From: Atribacterota bacterium
GTDB taxonomy: Bacteria > Atribacterota > Phoenicimicrobiia > Phoenicimicrobiales > Phoenicimicrobiaceae
Length of the DNA: 15,619 bases
Reading direction: 5' to 3'
Assembly: GCA_030599445.1 (NCBI GenBank)
Contig: JAUVOA010000008.1
Span: forward strand, 1-15,619
Positions 5,621 to 13,588 of this stretch are shown here, in pieces. Under the pieces are notes generated by a model. That model worked only from the letters and a program-made list of their open reading frames with translations, made no database searches and had not been told where the DNA came from. Positions within the stretch are counted from its first letter, which is position 1. Each line of letters begins with the position of its first letter. Position numbers and translations under genes: made by a program.

Positions 5621-6769
5621 ATGTTTAAGAAGTTTACTAATTTTTGGGTAATTTTTTTAATGGTAAGTATTATAGTAATAGGTGTGTTAACTTTAGGTGC
5701 TTCTGCTAAAGACGTAAAGTTGGTTTATATGACTGCCGGAGATGTGAATATGCTTGCTCTTGGCCAACATGTAATAGGCCCTCAGTTTAACGAAAAGTAT
5801 CCTAATGTTAGTGTGATGACAGTTCATACTGGTCCGGGAAATGCAGGATCCCGTAGAGTTTTTGAAAAAATTATGGCAGACAAGGATAAAAAAGAAGGCG
5901 ATGTAGATGTAGTAATGATACATCAAATATTCTTAAAATGGGCAATGGAAGAAGATCTCCTACTTGGATATGCTAAAGACATAGATACATGGCAATATAT
6001 TACTTCACCATTTGCTAAAAAATCTCTAGGTGTTGATGTAGAAGGTTATTGTATGCCCATGTTCCATAGTCAGGCAGTTATCGCTTTTAATCCAAAATAT
6101 GTTACTGACCCACCCAAAACTTATGAAGAAATAGTTAAGTGGGCTGAAGAGCACCCCGGAAAATTTGGTTACAATGGGATAAAAGGTGGAATGTCTGGTG
6201 TAGCTTTTACCTGTGGATGGATTTATTGGAAGACAGGTAAATATGAAAAGTATGCAGTTACCGGACCTTTTGATGAAGCCGAAATTGCTACCTGGGATGA
6301 AGCAATTAAAGAACTAAAGGAATTCAACAAAAATGTTACTTTGACTGGTGGAAATGTAGCTACCCTTGATGCACTAAACAGAGGTGAAATTTGGATGGGA
6401 CCGGTCTGGGTTGATATGTTCTTAAGCTGGATGGCAGAAGGTAAATTAGATCCTGCTTCCCGTATTCTTCTTCCCGAACCGGGAATGCCCGGACAACCTA
6501 TGTATTTTGTAATTCCTAAAAATTCACCTAATCCCGAAGAAGCGAAAAATTTTGTTGAATTTGTTACTTCGCCAGCAGTACAGGCTGAGGAGATTGTGAA
6601 GAGATTTAATTGGTATCCGGGAATTGACGGAAGTTACATTAAAGATTTTGTTCCCAAAGAAACTTTCGATGTAATATATCAAGATGTAACTCCGGCAATG
6701 TTAGCTGAATTTGGTCGGGCTTTCCCGCTGGGAGACTATTTTGATGCAATATTAGAAGCCGTTGAATAG
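5621..6769 (+). CDS. ABC transporter substrate-binding protein (type II; iron/polyamine/phosphonate-like class)
   Basis: A secreted binding protein for the second importer. The first 30 or so residues form a signal peptide with a hydrophobic core and a likely cut after GASA, before KDVKLVY. No lipobox cysteine is present. The mature part has the periplasmic-binding-protein type II pattern: an early strand KLVYMTAGDVN, GDVDVVMIHQ for the first lobe, MPMFHSQAVIAFNPKYV at the hinge, PPKTYEEIVKWAEEHPGKFGYNG, and the late YFVIPKNSPNPEEAKNFVEFVTSP that marks sugar, iron and polyamine binders. At 382 residues its size is ordinary. GGGAGG lies just before the start. Gene order (binding protein, two permeases, ATPase) parallels T. 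maritima InoEFGK, but sequence features fit the iron/polyamine/phosphonate/thiamine group as well. The ligand is unknown. Confidence 0.82.
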   Translation: MFKKFTNFWVIFLMVSIIVIGVLTLGASAKDVKLVYMTAGDVNMLALGQHVIGPQFNEKYPNVSVMTVHTGPGNAGSRRVFEKIMADKDKKEGDVDVVMIHQIFLKWAMEEDLLLGYAKDIDTWQYITSPFAKKSLGVDVEGYCMPMFHSQAVIAFNPKYVTDPPKTYEEIVKWAEEHPGKFGYNGIKGGMSGVAFTCGWIYWKTGKYEKYAVTGPFDEAEIATWDEAIKELKEFNKNVTLTGGNVATLDALNRGEIWMGPVWVDMFLSWMAEGKLDPASRILLPEPGMPGQPMYFVIPKNSPNPEEAKNFVEFVTSPAVQAEEIVKRFNWYPGIDGSYIKDFVPKETFDVIYQDVTPAMLAEFGRAFPLGDYFDAILEAVE

Positions 6770-6801
6770 AATTAGGATACAACCAATTTAGGAGAAATTA
6801 A

Positions 6802-7704
6802 ATGGGAAACAATTTAAAAAATGAATTGGCTGTTGGAAAGAGTGAAATAGGAGTTGGGGTCGAAAGACCCCGCTCCTATACTAATATTCTTCCTTATATG
6901 TTAGTATTTCCTGCAGTAATGGTAATTTTATTATTATATTTATACCCTTTCCTTGCTTCATTTTGGAAAAGCTTTATCAACAAAGAAGGGGTTTTAAGTT
7001 TAGCAAATTATGAGAAAACGCTTCGTTTATATCGGTATGATGTTTTATTTACTTTAGGAGTAACCACACTTAGTACTTTTATTGCTACAGTTTTAAGTAT
7101 TTTTGTAGCAGTATATTTGAGATTATCTAAAGGCTGGCTATCTAACAGTATTGGAATTTTATATAGATTACCTATATTTCTCCCTTTTGTAGTAATTGCC
7201 CAGATGATGAGAAGTTTTTTAGCTCCCCATGGAACACTGAATCTTTTTTTAGCAAAGTTAAATTTAGTTAATATTGAAAACCCTTTACAGCTTTTTAATT
7301 GGGCTGGTTTAACTTTCGGTTTTGTATGGAAACAAGCACCATTTATGATATTAATTATCTGTGGGGGGTTCCAGATGATTGACGATTCTTATATCGAAGC
7401 GGCAAGAAGCGTAGGAGCAAAATTACCTCAGATTATTACCAAGATTCTCATTCCTATGAATAAACCTACCATTCTTATTGCGGTAACTTTAGTTTTTTGT
7501 TCTCTGGTTGGGTGTTTTAGTTTTCCCTATATGCTTATCGGGGGGAAGTCCCCGGTTACTATAACTGTAGACATTGCTCATCGTGTAAATTATTTTGGTG
7601 ATTACGGAGTGGCAAATGCATTGGGAGTTTTTTCGTATATTATGGTTAGTTTATTAGCACTTTATTATGTAAGAAGTATGATGAAAAAAGGTCTTTATGA
7701 TTGA
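6802..7704 (+). CDS. ABC transporter permease 1 (EAA-type)
   Basis: An integral membrane permease of the BPD_transp_1 fold, 300 residues. A polar N-terminal tail of about 28 residues precedes the first span (PYMLVFPAVMVILLLYLYPF), the usual start of MalF-, PotB- and UgpA-like proteins. Roughly six spans follow. The cytoplasmic EAA loop is clear at about 199-218 (EAARSVGAKLPQIITKILIP), which docks on the ATPase. AGGAG sits before the ATG. The tail is unusual because codons 16-26 form a GC-rich hairpin at 6847-6879 (listed separately). It pairs with permease 2 to form the channel and follows the binding-protein gene by 32 bases, so both are probably cotranscribed. Confidence 0.9.
   Translation: MGNNLKNELAVGKSEIGVGVERPRSYTNILPYMLVFPAVMVILLLYLYPFLASFWKSFINKEGVLSLANYEKTLRLYRYDVLFTLGVTTLSTFIATVLSIFVAVYLRLSKGWLSNSIGILYRLPIFLPFVVIAQMMRSFLAPHGTLNLFLAKLNLVNIENPLQLFNWAGLTFGFVWKQAPFMILIICGGFQMIDDSYIEAARSVGAKLPQIITKILIPMNKPTILIAVTLVFCSLVGCFSFPYMLIGGKSPVTITVDIAHRVNYFGDYGVANALGVFSYIMVSLLALYYVRSMMKKGLYD
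6847..6879 (+). promoter_or_regulatory. GC-rich hairpin with GAAA tetraloop inside the permease 1 coding start
   Basis: ATAGGAG (6847-6853) pairs with CTCCTAT (6873-6879), and GGGGTC (6856-6861) pairs with GACCCC (6866-6871). A TT/G internal loop separates the two stems and a GAAA tetraloop (6862-6865) closes the inner one. Thirteen perfect pairs in a surrounding AT-rich gene, about 45 bases after the start codon, stand out. It encodes residues around GVGVERPRS of a polar tail. It could slow translation, or stop 3' decay and so protect the binding-protein mRNA upstream. Confidence 0.7.
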
Positions 7705-7716
7705 TGGAGGTTGTTA

Positions 7717-8550
7717 ATGCAGAAGAGTGTTTTTAGAAAGACTATCGAAATAATTATTTTTACAGTATTTATATTTTTTCTTTTTGCCCCCTTATTGAGT
7801 CTGGTAATTTGGTCTGTGGCTTTAAGATGGTATTGGCCCCATACACTTCCCCAAGAAATAGGATTTGATTACTGGCTCCAGGCTTTAGGAATTACTAAAA
7901 GTTTAACCCTGGGTGCAGTAAACGTAGTACCAGCTTTTTTGTTGAGTTTAGGCATCGCAATTATTGTAGTAATAATAACTATGGCGATTGCCATTCCGGC
8001 AGGTTATTCATTGGCAAAACTAAAAATTCCTGCTCTTCTAAAAGGTATAATTTTAATATTATTTTTATTGCCTCGGGCATTTCCCCAACTGCCGGTATTT
8101 CTTAATTTGATGTTGATGTTTAATAAAATAGGATTAACCGGAACTGTATTTGGGGTAATTTTAGTGCACCTGGTTGTGGGTTTGGTCTTTGCGGTTTGGA
8201 TTACTGCAAGTACTTTTAGTTCAATCCCACCGGAGTTAGAAGAAGCTGCTCGAAGCGTTGGTGCTACAAGATTAAAGGCATTTTTTAAAGTAACTTTACC
8301 TATTTCAACCCCCGGACTTGTAGCCAGTGCGGTATTTGTATTCCTTACTTCAATGGATGAATTTACCGGTACATTCTTTGTAGGGCTGCCCTTTGTAACA
8401 ACTCTTCCTATGACCCTCTATACAGCGAGCGGGTCTAATATTCAATTTGCATCGGTAATCGCTATATTATTATTAATTCCTTCAATTCTTTTTATGATAG
8501 TAATTCAAAAATTCCTTAAAGCCGAACATTTAGGAGGAATGGGAGGATAA
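7717..8550 (+). CDS. ABC transporter permease 2 (EAA-type)
   Basis: The second channel subunit of the importer, 277 residues with about six spans. The first span (EIIIFTVFIFFLFAPLLSLV) is followed by an external segment, RWYWPHTLPQEIGFDYWLQAL, seen in permeases of iron, polyamine and phosphonate-like systems. The EAA loop lies at about 176-195 (EAARSVGATRLKAFFKVTLP). A TTG at 7711 sits directly against the GGAGG at 7706-7710, too close for initiation. The ATG at 7717, six bases after that site, is the real start. Only 12 bases separate it from the stop of permease 1, which indicates coupled expression. Confidence 0.9.
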   Translation: MQKSVFRKTIEIIIFTVFIFFLFAPLLSLVIWSVALRWYWPHTLPQEIGFDYWLQALGITKSLTLGAVNVVPAFLLSLGIAIIVVIITMAIAIPAGYSLAKLKIPALLKGIILILFLLPRAFPQLPVFLNLMLMFNKIGLTGTVFGVILVHLVVGLVFAVWITASTFSSIPPELEEAARSVGATRLKAFFKVTLPISTPGLVASAVFVFLTSMDEFTGTFFVGLPFVTTLPMTLYTASGSNIQFASVIAILLLIPSILFMIVIQKFLKAEHLGGMGG

Positions 8551-8597
8551 ATTAAAGTTTTAAAATAACCAGATATTGCTTGGAGGTAAACTGTTTT

Positions 8598-9677
8598 ATG
8601 GCAATTCTTAAAGTAAATAATTTAAGTAAAAGTTTCGGAAATGTAAAGGCTGTTCAAGGGGTTAATTTTGAAGCAGCAGAAGGCGAGGTTTTAAGCCTTT
8701 TAGGCCCCAGCGGATGTGGTAAAACGACTACACTTCGATGTATTGCCGGTTTTGAAAATCCTGACGTAGGAGAGATACATTTAGATAATAGAAAAATTAC
8801 CACTATCCCTCCTGAAAAGAGGGGCATAGGGATGGTTTTTCAAAATTACGCACTTTGGCCGCATATGACTGTCTACGGAAATTTAGCTTTTGGTTTGCAA
8901 ATTAGAAAAGTACCCAAAGATGAAATAACTAAAAAAATAAAGAAAGTATTGGGTATGGTGCAACTGGAAGGTTACGAAAATAGGTATCCCCGACAAATGA
9001 GTGGCGGACAGCAACAGCGCATTGCTATGGCACGAGCACTGGTATTTGAACCGGAGATAATGCTACTTGATGAACCATTAAGTAATTTAGATGCACAATT
9101 AAGAGAAGAGATGCGTTTTGAATTTACTGAATTACAAAGGAAACTCGGAATTACTGCAATTTATGTAACTCATGACCAGGCAGAGGCATTAGTAATCTCT
9201 GATAAAATTGTAATTCTTGACCAGGGCAAGATAGTTCAATCTGGTTCACCAAAAGAAATTTATTCTAGTCCAAAAAATAAATTTGTGGCAGGGTTTATTG
9301 CCGTTACCAGTTTTATTGATGGCAGAATTGATTCATTTACCGAAGAAAAGAAAAAAGTTATTGTAAAAACCGATGATGGCCTTGTCATTCATGGTTTTAA
9401 TAATAGTTTTGATATAGGAAAAAAGGTTTCGGTTGCTATGAGAATGAATGTAATTAAATTTATTCAAGACGAAAATAAAAGCGATAAAAATACAGTAAAT
9501 ATATTTAAAGGAAAGATTATTCAATCTTCTTATTTAGGAAATATTATTGATTATAAAATTAAAGTGGGTAATTGGGAGGTTCGAACGAAGAGCGATGCTA
9601 AATACAATTTTAAAGTTGGAGAAGAAGTGACTTTTTATCTATCACCTGAAGATATTATTGTAACTCGAGAAGAATAA
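8598..9677 (+). CDS. ABC transporter ATPase with TOBE domain (MalK/PotA/FbpC-like)
   Basis: The cytoplasmic ATPase of the second importer, 359 residues. The ATP-binding domain spans about 1-235: Walker A GPSGCGKT (36-43), Q-loop Gln82 in VFQNYALWP, signature MSGGQ (134-138), Walker B IMLLDE (154-159) and His192 in YVTHD. Residues from about 240 form a C-terminal TOBE-like part (ending EVTFYLSPEDIIV), which in relatives binds regulators or substrate. An in-frame TTG at 8580 overlaps the ribosome site GGAGG (8582-8586). The ATG at 8598, giving MAILKVNNLSK, fits the family start. The neighbouring permeases at 6802-8550 supply the membrane partners. The motifs do not separate sugar from iron or polyamine use. 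Confidence 0.93.
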   Translation: MAILKVNNLSKSFGNVKAVQGVNFEAAEGEVLSLLGPSGCGKTTTLRCIAGFENPDVGEIHLDNRKITTIPPEKRGIGMVFQNYALWPHMTVYGNLAFGLQIRKVPKDEITKKIKKVLGMVQLEGYENRYPRQMSGGQQQRIAMARALVFEPEIMLLDEPLSNLDAQLREEMRFEFTELQRKLGITAIYVTHDQAEALVISDKIVILDQGKIVQSGSPKEIYSSPKNKFVAGFIAVTSFIDGRIDSFTEEKKKVIVKTDDGLVIHGFNNSFDIGKKVSVAMRMNVIKFIQDENKSDKNTVNIFKGKIIQSSYLGNIIDYKIKVGNWEVRTKSDAKYNFKVGEEVTFYLSPEDIIVTREE

Positions 9678-9699
9678 ATTTTACATTAAAGAAGGAAAT

Positions 9700-10389
9700 A
9701 TGGATTCAAATATTCTTTATTCTAAGGCAGGCATTGCCACACAAATACTACTATCAATAGAGGAAGATTATTTTATAGTCGATGCTGGAGATGGAACTCT
9801 AAGAGATTTAATATCTTTAAAGATTGATTTTCAAAAGATAAAAGGAATATTTTTAACCCATGGACATTATGATCATATAGGAGGATTATATACTTTATTA
9901 GGCCACTTCAGAATCATTGAAAGAAAAGAAAAAATAGATATTTATTTTCCACAAGGATGCAAAGAAGCCGAGCAGGTTATTTTAGCCTTTAACAAGAGTT
10001 ATAATGATTTTGCTTTTCAAATTAAAATTCATAGAATAAATGGCGGAGATGAAATTAAGATAAAAGATTTAAAAATAAAAATATTTCAGATGAGACATTA
10101 TGCAGCAGTGGGGGTTAATCGAATTTTACATCCTGATGTAGCGGTAGGGTATCGATTTATCCATCAGGATAAAACAGTAGCCATAAGCGGAGATACCGGA
10201 ATATGTTCAGGATTAATAGAATTAGTAGAGGGAGCGGATGTGGCTTATATCGATTCTACTTTGAAAGAGGAAGAAGCAACAGAGACAATATTAAATAATT
10301 TACATTTATCCCAAAAAAAAGCAGAAGAAATTGGAAGGCTTGCCAAAAAATATATTCCCATCCATCTGCCGGATGATGAAGAAAATTAA
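9700..10389 (+). CDS. Compact metallo-beta-lactamase-fold hydrolase
   Basis: A 229-residue MBL-fold protein. The zinc motif HGHYDH is at 54-59, and later ligands are probably His133 (QMRHY), Asp165 (ISGDTG) and His222 (IPIHL). NNLHLSQKKAEEIG (199-212) resembles the segment before the last strand of RNase Z and arylsulfatase-like members. Compared with that branch both ends are short. The usual first strand (FLGTGxxxP) is missing, because the protein begins at the SSxLL-like strand. It also stops seven residues after His222. No upstream in-frame start restores the missing strand, and an in-frame stop lies 12 codons before the ATG. GAAGGA precedes the start by three bases. It is 22 bases after the ATPase gene, so probably in its operon. 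The substrate is unknown; a phosphodiester or lactone is a guess. Confidence 0.75.
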   Translation: MDSNILYSKAGIATQILLSIEEDYFIVDAGDGTLRDLISLKIDFQKIKGIFLTHGHYDHIGGLYTLLGHFRIIERKEKIDIYFPQGCKEAEQVILAFNKSYNDFAFQIKIHRINGGDEIKIKDLKIKIFQMRHYAAVGVNRILHPDVAVGYRFIHQDKTVAISGDTGICSGLIELVEGADVAYIDSTLKEEEATETILNNLHLSQKKAEEIGRLAKKYIPIHLPDDEEN

Positions 10390-10444
10390 TTAGGAAAATT
10401 GAACCAGTAAAAATATATATAATGGAAGAGACAGAATAATAAAA

Positions 10445-11326
10445 ATGGATTTAAAAAATTTTGAAGTAGTTTTATTGGGACATTTTGCCATAGATAACGA
10501 TGTGGTAAACGGAGTAGAAAAAGAAGTTACCGGGAGCGCCGTATATCATGGAGCTTTTGCACTTAAAGCAATTGGCACAAGGGTGGCAATAGTTACAAAA
10601 CTTGCTAAAAAAGATTTTCCCCTATTGAGTATATTTGAAGACGCGGGGATTACTGTATTTCCGATAGAGTCGGAAGAAACAACAGGAATAAGAAATGTTT
10701 ATTCAACCGATGACTCGGATAACCGAAGTAGCTATTTTATGAGGTCTGCAGGACCTTTTTGCGAAAAAGATTATCCAACTGATTTAAATGCTAAAGTTAT
10801 TCATATTGCCTCATTGATGCAAAAGGAAGTTCCGGTCAACATGATAAAAAAATTATCTAAAATCGCAGATCTTAGTATCGACGTTCAGGGGTTTATGAGA
10901 ACAAAAGTAGGAAATAATCTTATCTTGAAAGATTGGAAGGAAAAGGAAGAAATTATTCCATATTTAAAATATTTAAAAGCGGATATTGCTGAAGCTACTA
11001 TTTTAACCGGTACTTCAGATTTACATAAAGCAGCGAAGATATTGGCACAATTAGGAGCAAAAGAGATTATGCTTACCCACAAAGAAGGAGTACTTTTATA
11101 TATAAGTGGAGAATTTTATCAAGCTCCTTTTTCCCCAAAATCCTTAGGGGGGCGTAGTGGGAGAGGAGATACTTGCATTTCCACCTATATTGGAAAGCGT
11201 TTTAGTTTAGAACCTTATCCGGCGCTATGTTATGCTGCTGCTTTAACTACTCTTAAATTAGAAAAAGAAGGTCCATTTAAGCGAAATATTGAAGAGGTCG
11301 AAGCTTTGCTGAAAAAAATAAAATAA
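10445..11326 (+). CDS. PfkB-family kinase, TM0415-like (inositol cluster)
   Basis: A 293-residue ribokinase-fold kinase of the cytoplasm, ATP-dependent by family. The C-terminal GGRSGRGDTC (235-244) holds the GxGD anion hole with Asp242 as catalytic base. T. maritima TM0415, as I recall it, carries the near-identical GRTGRGDTC in the same place and shares DVQGF/DAQGF, KDW and LTGTxDL segments. The N-terminal double-glycine signature is altered (VTGSAVYHGA), as in that subgroup. TM0415 lies in the T. maritima inositol cluster and is thought to be an inositol or keto-inositol kinase; I am not certain of its exact substrate. The ribosome site is weak: GGAAGAG lies about 14 bases before the ATG. 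A TATAAT at 10418-10423 has no good -35 partner. Confidence 0.78.
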   Translation: MDLKNFEVVLLGHFAIDNDVVNGVEKEVTGSAVYHGAFALKAIGTRVAIVTKLAKKDFPLLSIFEDAGITVFPIESEETTGIRNVYSTDDSDNRSSYFMRSAGPFCEKDYPTDLNAKVIHIASLMQKEVPVNMIKKLSKIADLSIDVQGFMRTKVGNNLILKDWKEKEEIIPYLKYLKADIAEATILTGTSDLHKAAKILAQLGAKEIMLTHKEGVLLYISGEFYQAPFSPKSLGGRSGRGDTCISTYIGKRFSLEPYPALCYAAALTTLKLEKEGPFKRNIEEVEALLKKIK

Positions 11327-11365
11327 AAACAAGTATTAATTTAGTAATTGCATTATAGGTATCTA

Positions 11366-11473
11366 CTTAGATTAACAAAGAGATTATACAGATTATTAAT
11401 AAATAAAGTGTGGGGATATATATTTAATCTGTGTAATCTAATATAATATAATCTGTGTAATTATTTATTTATA
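11366..11473. repeat. Dispersed intergenic repeat, copy 2 (AATCTGTGTAATC family)
   Basis: This is the longer relative of 5284-5375. GATTATACAGATT (11382-11394) is answered by AATCTGTGTAATC (11426-11438) and again by AATCTGTGTAAT (11450-11461). It therefore has one left arm and two right arms and can fold in two ways. Compared with copy 1 there are small insertions in the loop and an extra ATATA between the right arms. It fills most of the 180-base gap before iolG, and any iolG promoter must overlap or follow it. Similar AATCTGTGTAATC-type repeats occur between genes in several bacterial groups, as far as I recall. Confidence 0.75.
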
Positions 11474-11506
11474 GATTAAAAAATAACAAGAAAGGAAGTA
11501 TAAGTT

Positions 11507-12514
11507 ATGGAAAAAATTAATATAGGTGTAATTGGTGTGGGTAGAATTGGAAGATTACATGTTCGCAATTTAAAATATCAGGTTCCTGGGACAAAAGTAT
11601 TAGCAGTTGCTGATATATTTGAAAAGAGTGCCAGGGAAGTTGCATCTCAATTAGAAATACCTATCGCTGAAAAAGATTATCGGGTTTTATTGGAAAATAA
11701 GGATATTGATGCAGTGGTAATTTGTTCATCTACCGATACCCATGCTCAAATAATTTCCGAAGCAGCCCAGGCGGGGAAGCATATCTTCTGTGAAAAACCC
11801 ATTGCTTTAGATATTGATAAAATAGACCAAGCTATAGCTGCAGTTAAAAATGCGGGAATAAAATTACAGGTAGGATTTAATCGCAGATTTGACCCCAGCT
11901 TTAAAAAGGCAAAAGATCTGGTGGCAAAAGGAACAATTGGCACGCCCCATTTGGTAAGAATAACCAGCAGGGATCCTGAACCGCCCCCGATTAGTTATGT
12001 TAAAGTATCCGGGGGAATCTTTTTGGATATGATGATTCATGATTTTGATATAGCCCGTTTCCTTTTAGGTCAAGAGGTGGTTGAGTTGATGGCAGTGGGC
12101 AGCTGCTTGATTGACCCGGCTATTGGGGAAGCAGGAGATATTGATACCGCTATAGTTACTTTGAAATACGAAAGCGGTGCCTGGGGAACTATCGATAACA
12201 GTCGAAAGGCAGTTTATGGCTATGACCAGCGTATAGAAATATTTGGCTCAGAAGGCTGCGTAATGGTAGGGAATCCAACACCAACAGAAGTAACTATTAA
12301 TAGCGCTGAGGATACCAAGACTGATAAACCTCTTTATTTCTTTACAGAGCGATATCAGGAAGCATACTTAGCTGAAATGAAAGAATTTATTAAATGTATT
12401 CAGGAGGATACAAAACCACTAGTGGGTGGATTTGATGGTAAAGTCTCTGTCCAGATGGGGTATGCAGCTAAAGAATCTTTAACTAAGGGTAGTTTTGTAA
12501 AAATAACCAAGTAA
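11507..12514 (+). CDS. iolG: myo-Inositol 2-dehydrogenase (Gfo/Idh/MocA family)
   Basis: An NAD(P)-dependent oxidoreductase of 335 residues that oxidises myo-inositol to scyllo-inosose (2-keto-myo-inositol), the first step of inositol breakdown. The Rossmann motif is GVGRIG at 9-14 (in GVIGVGRIGRLH). CEKP at 95-98 carries catalytic Lys97. GGIFLDMMIHDFD supplies Asp174 and His178, matching the Lys-Asp-His triad of Bacillus IolG. Size equals the family norm (about 340). AGGAAG lies before the ATG. A wider set of sugar dehydrogenases shares this fold, but the adjacent iolM and iolN genes make the inositol assignment strong. No cleaner promoter than the AT-rich repeat region upstream is visible. 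Confidence 0.87.
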   Translation: MEKINIGVIGVGRIGRLHVRNLKYQVPGTKVLAVADIFEKSAREVASQLEIPIAEKDYRVLLENKDIDAVVICSSTDTHAQIISEAAQAGKHIFCEKPIALDIDKIDQAIAAVKNAGIKLQVGFNRRFDPSFKKAKDLVAKGTIGTPHLVRITSRDPEPPPISYVKVSGGIFLDMMIHDFDIARFLLGQEVVELMAVGSCLIDPAIGEAGDIDTAIVTLKYESGAWGTIDNSRKAVYGYDQRIEIFGSEGCVMVGNPTPTEVTINSAEDTKTDKPLYFFTERYQEAYLAEMKEFIKCIQEDTKPLVGGFDGKVSVQMGYAAKESLTKGSFVKITK

Positions 12515-12552
12515 AAAATCGGGCAGTAGAAAGGAAAGAATAAAAATAAATT

Positions 12553-13560
12553 ATGAATCCTACTATTAAGGATGTGGCAAATTTAGCAGGGGTTCATCCC
12601 TCCACAGTATCCCGGGTAATAAATAATGATTCCCGGATAAGTGAAAAGACTAAAAACAAAGTTCTTTTGATAATTAAAAAATTAGGATATACTCCTAATG
12701 CCATTGCTCGTGGATTAAAGACAAAAAGAACTAATACCTTAGGAATGCTTATTCCGGATATCACCAATCCCTTTTTTGCAGAGATAGCTCGAGGTGTGGA
12801 AGACGCAGCAAATAAAAATAATTTTAATGTCATATTATGCAATACCGATGATAAGTTAAAAAAAGAGAGAACCTATTTAGAAATATTGCGGGGAAAAAGA
12901 GTTGATGGTTTAATTTTGGGCACGGCCCATATCAGAGACAAGAGTATCTTGGAGTTGGAGAAGAAAAAATTTCCCTATATCTTGGTTTCCCGTAATATTG
13001 AAGGGTTAGATAAGAATTGTGTTATTGTCGATGATGTGGCTGGGGGAATAATAGTAACCGAGTATCTGATTAAGCTGGGTCATCGAAGGATTGCCCATAT
13101 CACCGGTCCTCTTAAGACAAGGTCAGCACTTAATAGATTAAAAGGCTACAAATTAGCATTAAAAAAATATGAAATTGAATACAGAGACGAATTGGCAGGA
13201 CAAGGTGATTTTAGAATAAAGGGCGGGTACCAGGTGATGAAGAGATTTTTAAAATTACCTGAACCACCTACTGCTATATTCGCAGCCAATGACTTGCTGG
13301 CTTTAGGGGCTATACAGGTTATTCAAAAGAAAAAATATCATATTCCCGAAGATTTTTGTATTATTGGCTTTGATGATATTCGTTTGGCTTCTTTTGTCTA
13401 TCCCCCTTTAACTACTATCCGTCAGCCGATGCTGGAGATGGGGGCAATTGCAGTAAAGATGTTATTAAAGATAATAGAGGAGGGAGAATTTAATCAAAGA
13501 AAAATAGTGTTAAAACCTAAACTAATCATAAGAGAATCTTGTAAAAAAATAAATTATTAA
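12553..13560 (+). CDS. LacI-family transcriptional regulator (probable inositol repressor)
   Basis: A 335-residue DNA-binding regulator. Residues 4-23 form the helix-turn-helix (TIKDVANLAGVHPSTVSRVI), with His15, Pro16 and Ser17 at the positions that set operator choice. The hinge helix lies near 48-58 (PNAIARGLK), where LacI members contact the minor groove at a central CG. From about 62 comes the periplasmic-binding-like sensor domain (LGMLIPDITNPFFAEIARGVEDA), ending in FDDIRLASFVYPPLTTIRQP, typical of sugar-sensing members. It lies between iolG and iolM on the same strand, so inositol or a keto-inositol is the likely effector (inference). The ribosome site is weak (AAAGGA about 18 bases before the ATG), fitting low expression of a repressor. 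T. maritima's own inositol regulator is, as I recall, from a different family (ROK). Confidence 0.9.
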   Translation: MNPTIKDVANLAGVHPSTVSRVINNDSRISEKTKNKVLLIIKKLGYTPNAIARGLKTKRTNTLGMLIPDITNPFFAEIARGVEDAANKNNFNVILCNTDDKLKKERTYLEILRGKRVDGLILGTAHIRDKSILELEKKKFPYILVSRNIEGLDKNCVIVDDVAGGIIVTEYLIKLGHRRIAHITGPLKTRSALNRLKGYKLALKKYEIEYRDELAGQGDFRIKGGYQVMKRFLKLPEPPTAIFAANDLLALGAIQVIQKKKYHIPEDFCIIGFDDIRLASFVYPPLTTIRQPMLEMGAIAVKMLLKIIEEGEFNQRKIVLKPKLIIRESCKKINY

Positions 13561-13588
13561 ATTAAAATTAAAAAAAGGAGAAACAAAA

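Noticed and set aside
7711..7716. TTG start for permease 2
   Set aside because: It directly abuts the GGAGG, leaving no spacing for initiation. The ATG at 7717 is preferred.
8580..8597. TTG start for the second ATPase
   Set aside because: It would place the ribosome site inside the gene. The protein from the ATG at 8598 begins as the family does.
10418..10423. TATAAT as a promoter for the kinase gene
   Set aside because: The hexamer is perfect but the only -35-like sequence (TTGAAC at 10399) is 13 bases away, too close, and TATAAT is expected by chance in such AT-rich gaps.
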